Positions 15,421 to 20,604 of a DNA stretch of 20,604 nt are shown piece by piece. Position 1 is the stretch's first letter. Each line of letters opens with the position of its first letter. Below the pieces are notes generated by a model. That model saw nothing but the letters and a program-made list of their open reading frames with translations. It was not told the DNA's origin and did not search any database. Both the position numbers and the translations under genes were made by a program. Location of the stretch: the NCBI GenBank assembly GCA_934202215.1, contig CAKPXR010000027.1:1-20604 (forward strand). The letters are read 5' to 3'. The DNA comes from an uncultured Veillonella sp. (lineage in GTDB: Bacteria > Bacillota > Negativicutes > Veillonellales > Veillonellaceae).

Positions 15421-16725
15421 ATGTTTATGACACAATTAGAGTCAGCTGTAGCTGGTGTAATTACGAATCAAATGAAAGCTGTCGCTGAGAAAGAGCAGAT
15501 GGATGTTGACACACTACGTGAGCTTGTTGCGAAGGGGGAAGTAGTTATTCCGTGTAATAAACTACATACGAGTATTTCTCCAGAAGGCATTGGTAAACGT
15601 CTTAGAACTAAGATCAATGTAAACTTAGGGACATCTAAAGACGTAACAGATTATGATAGTGAAATTGAAAAGGTCAATCGTGCTATACGACTTGGTGCAG
15701 AATCAATTATGGATTTATCCACTCATGGTGATACTAGCATTTTTAGACGAAAACTAATTGAATCTTCGCCAGCAATGATTGGGACTGTTCCAATTTATGA
15801 TAGTGTTATTCACCATCAAAAAGATTTAGGGGAACTAACAGCCCGAGATTTTCTCGATACAATTCGCTTGCATGCGCAAGATGGGGTAGACTTTATTACC
15901 ATTCACAGTGGTATTACGCGTAAAACGATTGAGCAAATCAAGAAACATAAACGATTGTTAAATATAGTAAGTCGCGGTGGCAGTCTTGTATTTGCTTGGA
16001 TGAGCATGACTGGTCATGAAAATCCTTTCTATGAATATTTTGATGATATTTTAGCCATCTGTAAGGAGTATGATGTGACGGTATCTCTAGGGGATGCGTG
16101 TCGTCCTGGTTGTTTAGCAGATGCTACTGATGTGTGCCAGATTGAGGAACTCGTTCGATTAGGAGAATTAGCTAAACGTGCTAAAGCCTATGGTGTACAA
16201 GCTATGATTGAAGGGCCTGGTCATGTACCACTTAATCAAATTCAAACTAATATGGAGGTTCAAGAGTCATTGTGTGGTGGCGCACCATTTTATGTGTTAG
16301 GACCTCTTGTGACCGATATTGCCCCTGGTTATGATCACATTACAGCTGCAATCGGCGGCGCAGTAGCTGGCATGCATGGCGCTTCTTTCTTGTGTTATGT
16401 GACACCTGCAGAACATTTGGCCTTACCTAATGCAGATGATGTAAAAGATGGTATTATGGCATTTAAAATTGCCGCTCATGCTGCAGATATTGCTCGTGGT
16501 ATTCCTCATGCTAGAGATATAGATGATAAAATGGCTCGAGCTCGTCAAGTCCTCGATTGGGAAGAACAATATGCATGTGCTATTGATCCTGAACGGGCAC
16601 GTACTATACGTGAAAGCCGAGCTCCAGAAGAAGATCATAGTGATACATGCTCTATGTGCGGTAAATTCTGCGCTGTACGTAGTATGAATAAAGCATTACA
16701 AGAAGAATATATCGATATTTTATAG
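15421..16725 (+). CDS. thiC: Phosphomethylpyrimidine synthase
   Basis: ThiC is a radical-SAM enzyme that rearranges aminoimidazole ribotide to hydroxymethylpyrimidine phosphate, the first step of the thiamine pyrimidine branch. The 434-residue protein lacks the long N-terminal domain of proteobacterial ThiC, as in many anaerobes. Family segments seen include MIEGPGHVPLNQ, GPLVTDIAPGYDHITAAIGG and LCYVTPAEHL. The iron-sulphur ligands are at the C-terminus in TCSMCGKFCAVR: C410, C413 and C417, spaced CX2CX3C rather than the enterobacterial CX2CX4C. The start follows AGGAGG by 8 nt; a second ATG two codons later is worse placed. It is the first gene of the riboswitch-controlled operon. Confidence 0.97.
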   Translation: MFMTQLESAVAGVITNQMKAVAEKEQMDVDTLRELVAKGEVVIPCNKLHTSISPEGIGKRLRTKINVNLGTSKDVTDYDSEIEKVNRAIRLGAESIMDLSTHGDTSIFRRKLIESSPAMIGTVPIYDSVIHHQKDLGELTARDFLDTIRLHAQDGVDFITIHSGITRKTIEQIKKHKRLLNIVSRGGSLVFAWMSMTGHENPFYEYFDDILAICKEYDVTVSLGDACRPGCLADATDVCQIEELVRLGELAKRAKAYGVQAMIEGPGHVPLNQIQTNMEVQESLCGGAPFYVLGPLVTDIAPGYDHITAAIGGAVAGMHGASFLCYVTPAEHLALPNADDVKDGIMAFKIAAHAADIARGIPHARDIDDKMARARQVLDWEEQYACAIDPERARTIRESRAPEEDHSDTCSMCGKFCAVRSMNKALQEEYIDIL

Positions 16726-16753
16726 TTGAATTGGATAGGCTAGGGAGGTCATT

Positions 16754-16951
16754 ATGGAAATTATTATAAATGGCGAAGCTAAATTAGTCGTATCCAATCA
16801 GCTTAGTACCATTCTAGATGAGCTTGGATATGCTGGTAAACGCTTTGTAGTAGAACTAAATGGTGAAATTATCAGTAAAGAATTGTATACCACTACCGTA
16901 CTTACGGCAGCTGATCGATTAGAAATTGTTAGTTTTGTAGGAGGCGGTTAA
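16754..16951 (+). CDS. thiS: Sulfur carrier protein ThiS
   Basis: This 65-residue ubiquitin-like protein begins [10 protein letters not shown] and ends VSFVGGG. The terminal Gly-Gly is the residue pair that is adenylated by ThiF and converted to the thiocarboxylate that donates sulfur to the thiazole. Its length and C-terminus are normal for the family. GGGAGG stands before the ATG, 28 nt after thiC. The stop is one base before the thiG start, indicating coupled translation of carrier and synthase. Confidence 0.95.
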   Translation: MEIIINGEAKLVVSNQLSTILDELGYAGKRFVVELNGEIISKELYTTTVLTAADRLEIVSFVGGG

Positions 16952-16952
16952 T

Positions 16953-17723
16953 ATGTCAGATACATTTACAATTGGTAATACTAGCTTTTCAAGTCGTCTA
17001 TTAGTAGGAACAGGTAAATTTGCTTCTTATTCGTTAATGAAAGAAGCCTTAGAAGCTTCTCACACAGATATTGTTACGGTTGCCTTAAGAAGGGCTAATA
17101 CTGCACAGTCGGAGGGAGATATTTTAAGTTATATCCCTGATACTATGCACTTGTTGCCAAATACATCTGGTGCTAGAAATGCAGAAGAGGCGATACGTAT
17201 TGCTCGAATGGCTAGAGAATTAGGCTGTGGTAACTTGATTAAGATTGAAGTGATTCAAGAACAACGGTATTTGATGCCTGATAATATGGAAACTATTAAG
17301 GCTACGGAAGTATTGGCAAAAGAAGGTTTTGTTGTATTTCCTTATATGAGTCCTAATTTGATGGATGCGAAGCGATTAGTTGAAGTTGGTGCTGGATGTG
17401 TTATGCCATTAGCATCTCCTATTGGCAGTAATAGGGGGCTTGAGGCAAAAGGGCTCATTGAAATTCTTATCGATTCCCTACAAGTTCCTATTATTGTGGA
17501 TGCTGGGATTGGGCGTCCTTCTGATGCGGCTATTGCTATGGAAATGGGGGCTAGTGCAGTGTTAGTGAATACGGCTATTGCTACAAGCCCTAATCCAGTA
17601 GGAATGGCAGAGGCCTTTTACCATGCTGTACAAGCTGGGAGAAAAGCATATCTTGCTAAATGTGCTCCTAAGAAAACTGTGGGGAGCGCTTCTTCACCAT
17701 TAACTGGATTTTTACGAAAGTAA
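16953..17723 (+). CDS. thiG: Thiazole synthase
   Basis: ThiG condenses deoxyxylulose 5-phosphate, dehydroglycine and ThiS thiocarboxylate into the thiazole phosphate. The 256-residue TIM-barrel protein shows the opening [17 protein letters not shown] near 43-49, and the Schiff-base lysine K97 in NLIKIEVI. It also has SPIGSNRGL and the phosphate-binding [12 protein letters not shown] and VLVNTAIA. Length and motifs are complete. It lies between thiS and thiH, its protein partners, with a 1-nt gap to thiS. AGGCGG just before the ATG overlaps the end of thiS. Confidence 0.97.
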   Translation: MSDTFTIGNTSFSSRLLVGTGKFASYSLMKEALEASHTDIVTVALRRANTAQSEGDILSYIPDTMHLLPNTSGARNAEEAIRIARMARELGCGNLIKIEVIQEQRYLMPDNMETIKATEVLAKEGFVVFPYMSPNLMDAKRLVEVGAGCVMPLASPIGSNRGLEAKGLIEILIDSLQVPIIVDAGIGRPSDAAIAMEMGASAVLVNTAIATSPNPVGMAEAFYHAVQAGRKAYLAKCAPKKTVGSASSPLTGFLRK

Positions 17724-17733
17724 GGTGAGAGAT

Positions 17734-18834
17734 ATGTCATTTGTAGATGTACTTTCAACAATTTCAGATGAAGATATAGCTCAGACTCTTGCTAATGTAA
17801 CTGATGAGCAAGTGATATCTACACTTTCAAAAACTCATATGGATATACATGATGCATTGGTTTTATTATCTCCTAAGGCTATTCCTCATTTAGAAACCAT
17901 GGCTCGGTTAGCGCATGAACGGACTGTACAACAATTTGGATATACTATGCAATTATTTACCCCTATGTATATTTCCAATTACTGTGACAATGGTTGTGTC
18001 TATTGTGGGTATAGTCATCATAGTTCGATAATTCGAGAAAAATTGACCATGGATGATATTGAGTCAGAAGCACAAGCCATTGCAAAAACTGGGTTAGAAC
18101 AAGTGTTAGTATTGACTGGTGAATCGAAAACATGTAGCCCTCCTTCATATATTCAATCAGCTGTGGAACGACTCGTAAAACAATTTAGTAGTGTTAGCAT
18201 TGAAGTATATTCGCTTACATTAGAAGAATATCAATCACTTGTAAAAGCTGGTGCTGATGGAATGACTATGTTCCAAGAAACTTATAATCCTACGTTATAT
18301 AAGACCTTGCATCCCTTTGGTCCAAAGAGTGATTATGAAAAACGGATTGATACACCTGAATTAGCTTGCCAAGCTGGCTTTAGAGTTGTTAATATTGGTG
18401 CTTTAATGGGGCTTGATGAATGGCATAGAGAAGCATATAAGACAATGTTACATTTGCAATACTTAATGCAGTCATATCCAGATGTAGAGCTTTCTGTATC
18501 GGTACCACGGATTCGACCTTGTGCAGTCGGGTACTCACCAAAACATCCTGTAGATGATGTTTCGCTAGTACAATATATTTTAGTTTTGCGATTATTATTC
18601 CCAAGAGTGGGGATTACTTTATCCTCTCGTGAAAGTAGAACTATGCGCGATCATCTTGTTCCATTGGGGATTACAAAAGTATCTGCTGGGGTAACTACTT
18701 CGGTAGGTGGTCATACTAAACAAGATGACTCTAGTCAATTTACTATTAGCGATAACCGTAGTGTACATGACATGGTCGCTATGCTAGAACATACGGGATA
18801 TCAACCAGTATTTAAAGATTGGCAAATGTTGTAA
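17734..18834 (+). CDS. thiH: 2-iminoacetate synthase (tyrosine lyase)
   Basis: ThiH is a radical-SAM enzyme that cleaves tyrosine to dehydroglycine (2-iminoacetate) and p-cresol, feeding ThiG. This oxygen-sensitive route suits an anaerobe, unlike the ThiO glycine oxidase of aerobes. The 366-residue protein has the cluster motif YCDNGCVYCGY with C84, C88 and C91 (CX3CX2C) inside the barrel, and the downstream FQETYN and GALMGLDEWHREA typical of ThiH. I place the start at the ATG at 17734, because AAGGTGA ends 5 nt before it. An in-frame GTG at 17725 lies within that site and would add three residues. Confidence 0.95.
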   Translation: MSFVDVLSTISDEDIAQTLANVTDEQVISTLSKTHMDIHDALVLLSPKAIPHLETMARLAHERTVQQFGYTMQLFTPMYISNYCDNGCVYCGYSHHSSIIREKLTMDDIESEAQAIAKTGLEQVLVLTGESKTCSPPSYIQSAVERLVKQFSSVSIEVYSLTLEEYQSLVKAGADGMTMFQETYNPTLYKTLHPFGPKSDYEKRIDTPELACQAGFRVVNIGALMGLDEWHREAYKTMLHLQYLMQSYPDVELSVSVPRIRPCAVGYSPKHPVDDVSLVQYILVLRLLFPRVGITLSSRESRTMRDHLVPLGITKVSAGVTTSVGGHTKQDDSSQFTISDNRSVHDMVAMLEHTGYQPVFKDWQML

Positions 18835-18846
18835 GGAGTTCAAAGT

Positions 18847-19473
18847 ATGGTGCATATAGGTAATACGTTCGAACAGGCTATTGCAAAGTTTTATAGTGAA
18901 TCAGATTTTTCTCTACTTCAAGAAACTGTTGTTGGTATCATGGGGGCCGGTGGATTAGGATCTAATTGTGCCGTCAATTTGGCTCGTAGTGGCATACGTC
19001 ACTTTATCATTGCCGATTATGATAGAGTAGAAATGAGTAACTTGAATCGTCAATACTATTTTCCTCACCATGTGGGACAGTTTAAGGTTGATGCCTTACA
19101 AGATATCCTTACAGAGATCAACCCTAATATTACGGTGGTCACCTATCGAGAGGCTTTAACAAAAGACAGTATACCTTCCATTTATGATGCAGCAGATATA
19201 TTGATAGAAGCCTTTGATTCTGCAGATGCTAAATCAATGTTTGTAGAAGGGACTTTGTCTATGGTAAAACCTAAAATTATGGTTTCTGGATTAGCCGGAA
19301 TTGGTAAGTCAGATGACTTGATTACCAAGAAAATCGGAACCGATATATATGTAATTGGTGATGAAACATCTGATATTGCTGATGCTAATCCGTACGCCCC
19401 TCGTGTATCTATTGCAGCAGCTAAACAAGCGGATGTAGCATTATCCATAGTATTAGATAAAGGTAGAGACTAA
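18847..19473 (+). CDS. thiF: ThiS adenylyltransferase, short ThiF type
   Basis: ThiF is an E1-like enzyme that adenylates the C-terminal glycine of ThiS so that sulfur can be added. The Rossmann nucleotide motif GAGGLGS is at 33-39, followed by IADYDRVEMSNLNRQYYF, the conserved D...N-x-x-R/Q region of the family. At 208 residues it is the short form found with ThiH in anaerobic Firmicutes (ThiF family 2 type). It lacks the CxxC pairs that bind zinc in E. coli ThiF and MoeB. Its only cysteine is C41. AAGGAG lies 8 nt before the ATG, and it ends one base before thiE. Placement beside thiS, thiG and thiH favours ThiF over a MoeB or HesA role. Confidence 0.93.
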   Translation: MVHIGNTFEQAIAKFYSESDFSLLQETVVGIMGAGGLGSNCAVNLARSGIRHFIIADYDRVEMSNLNRQYYFPHHVGQFKVDALQDILTEINPNITVVTYREALTKDSIPSIYDAADILIEAFDSADAKSMFVEGTLSMVKPKIMVSGLAGIGKSDDLITKKIGTDIYVIGDETSDIADANPYAPRVSIAAAKQADVALSIVLDKGRD

Positions 19474-19474
19474 G

Positions 19475-20131
19475 ATGAAAGCAACTAGCCGAAGAGAGAA
19501 ACTAACAAAAGTGATGGAATCATGTCCTATTTATGGGATTACTGGTGGTAATCGAGATGTAGTTCCTTTAGTCAAAGACATGTTAAGTGCTGGAATTCGT
19601 ATTATTCAATATCGGGAAAAACATAAAACACCGATATTACGTTATCAGGAGGCTATGGTATTACGCCAGTTGACTTCGGCGTATCATGCGCTACTTATTA
19701 TTGATGATTATGTAGATTTAGCGTTAGCTGTTCATGCTGACGGTGTTCATGTAGGGCAAGATGATCTACCGCCTAATACAGTACGGCGTATTGTGGGATC
19801 TGATATGCTAATTGGATGGTCCACGCATAGTATTAATGATTTAAAGTGTGCTAATCGATATCAGAATATAATCGATTATATTGGGGTGGGACCTGTTTTC
19901 TCTACACAAACAAAGCCTAATGCACATCCTGTAGGGATTTCTTATGTACATTGGGCTAAACAATTTAGTAAACTCCCTATAGTAGCAATTGGGGGGGTTA
20001 AAACTTCAAATGTAGAAAGTGTTTGGAATGCCCATCCTGATTTTATTTGTGCTGTTTCTGAAATTACAGATTCTTCAGACATGCAAGAAACAATACATGA
20101 ATTACTATCTGGATATGTAAATGTGAGATAA
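19475..20131 (+). CDS. thiE: Thiamine-phosphate synthase
   Basis: ThiE joins hydroxymethylpyrimidine pyrophosphate to thiazole phosphate to give thiamine phosphate. The 218-residue TIM barrel has the pyrimidine and phosphate contacts in IIQYREK (43-49), LIIDDYVDLAL, ADGVHVGQDD, the phosphate loop GPVFSTQTKPN and VAIGGV. Length and motifs are complete. It is the last gene of the thi operon. Its substrate needs a second phosphorylation of the ThiC product by ThiD, which is not in the window. The ATG follows the thiF stop by one base. Confidence 0.96.
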   Translation: MKATSRREKLTKVMESCPIYGITGGNRDVVPLVKDMLSAGIRIIQYREKHKTPILRYQEAMVLRQLTSAYHALLIIDDYVDLALAVHADGVHVGQDDLPPNTVRRIVGSDMLIGWSTHSINDLKCANRYQNIIDYIGVGPVFSTQTKPNAHPVGISYVHWAKQFSKLPIVAIGGVKTSNVESVWNAHPDFICAVSEITDSSDMQETIHELLSGYVNVR

Positions 20132-20290
20132 TAGATTTATGGGTATAACTATATTTCATGATACTTATGGAAAATTGGAATAAATTAATAATAGTTATAT
20201 ATAAAGTATCAATATATTCGTTGTATTGATAGATTTATAACCTGATATCTGCAATAAAAACTGAAAAAGTATACAAAATATATAGAATAA

Positions 20291-20327
20291 AAAAGATACT
20301 TCATAATCATGTGAAGTATCTTTTTTT
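20291..20327 (+). terminator. Intrinsic terminator downstream of thiE
   Basis: AAAAGATACTTCA pairs perfectly (13 bp) with TGAAGTATCTTTT around an 8-nt loop, followed by further T. It lies 160 nt beyond the thiE stop with no gene between, and probably ends the thi operon. The A-rich 5' side could allow it to act in both directions. Confidence 0.85.
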
Positions 20328-20604
20328 ATGTAAAAGTTATATTAACTATAAAAATAATATCTTATAATTTAAAACTATATCTTTTATTTGAGTTAAATCA
20401 AAATAAAACTTAAAAAACATGAATAAAATATGAAAATTATAATATAGAATAACTTTTTTAGTAATTGAATATAAATCACATCACAAATTTATTGTTATTA
20501 ATATACGTAATAAATGAATTTTAAGACATATAAATCTAGAAATAATATAGATAATATTTGGCTGTTTTTGGTTAGTGTGAATTATATAATGTATAAAAAT
20601 TTTG
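20328..20604. other. Non-coding AT-rich end of the window
   Basis: No reading frame, RNA gene or repeat is supported on either strand. A weak promoter-like pair (TTGGCT at 20558 and ATTATA at 20581, 17-bp spacer) might serve a gene beyond the right edge, but such matches are expected by chance in this composition. Confidence 0.4.

Noticed and set aside
15185..15430. An 81-codon open frame between clpL and thiC
   Set aside because: It begins with a non-ATG codon without a ribosome binding site and lies wholly over the TPP riboswitch and its terminator, whose RNA structure explains the conservation.
1..20604. CRISPR array or insertion sequence
   Set aside because: No regularly spaced repeats and no transposase frame or terminal inverted repeats were seen on either strand.

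Overview
The window looks like a low-GC chromosome of a Firmicute, most probably a Negativicute such as Veillonella. This rests on AT-rich sequence, strong AGGAGG-type ribosome binding sites, a ClpL-type chaperone and a clostridial-style thiC-S-G-H-F-E operon. The genus is inferred and was not tested by a search. The window divides into two parts at a truncated tRNA gene.

Positions 1 to about 10579 appear to be the right-hand end of an integrated, probably conjugative, element. On the minus strand are the N-terminal 258 residues of a TraD-type type IV coupling protein, a small ribbon-helix-helix-like protein, a gap with a perfect 13-bp inverted repeat that could belong to an origin of transfer, and two very small genes, one an excisionase-like helix-turn-helix protein. 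Divergent from these is an XRE-type regulator; the shared intergenic region carries three TAATTAAC half-sites. The cargo follows on the plus strand: a complete type I restriction-modification operon (hsdR-hsdM-hsdS, with ATGA overlaps), a gene-poor stretch with a decayed small ORF, and a 462-residue protein ending in a HEPN-like R-X4-H motif, a plausible second anti-phage gene. The element ends at 10535-10579, a 45-nt copy of the 3' part of a tRNA-Arg(UCU) gene from the anticodon loop to CCA. No 5' tRNA half precedes it, so it is best read as an attachment site. The relaxase, integrase and intact tRNA are not in view and would lie to the left.

From about 10580 the sequence is probably native chromosome. 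It starts with the tRNA terminator, then a membrane-anchored protein of unknown function, an orphan protein with an HsdR-type PD-(D/E)XK nuclease domain, and clpL. ClpL has a stress-type control region in which copies of a GTCAAA heptad, the CtsR core motif, surround and overlap the -35 box.

Immediately behind clpL, without an intervening terminator, is a thiamine operon controlled by a TPP riboswitch with a strong intrinsic terminator. ThiC makes the pyrimidine. ThiS, ThiF, ThiG and ThiH make the thiazole, and ThiE joins the two. No thiD kinase is present in the window. The operon closes with an intrinsic terminator, and the last ~280 nt show no gene.
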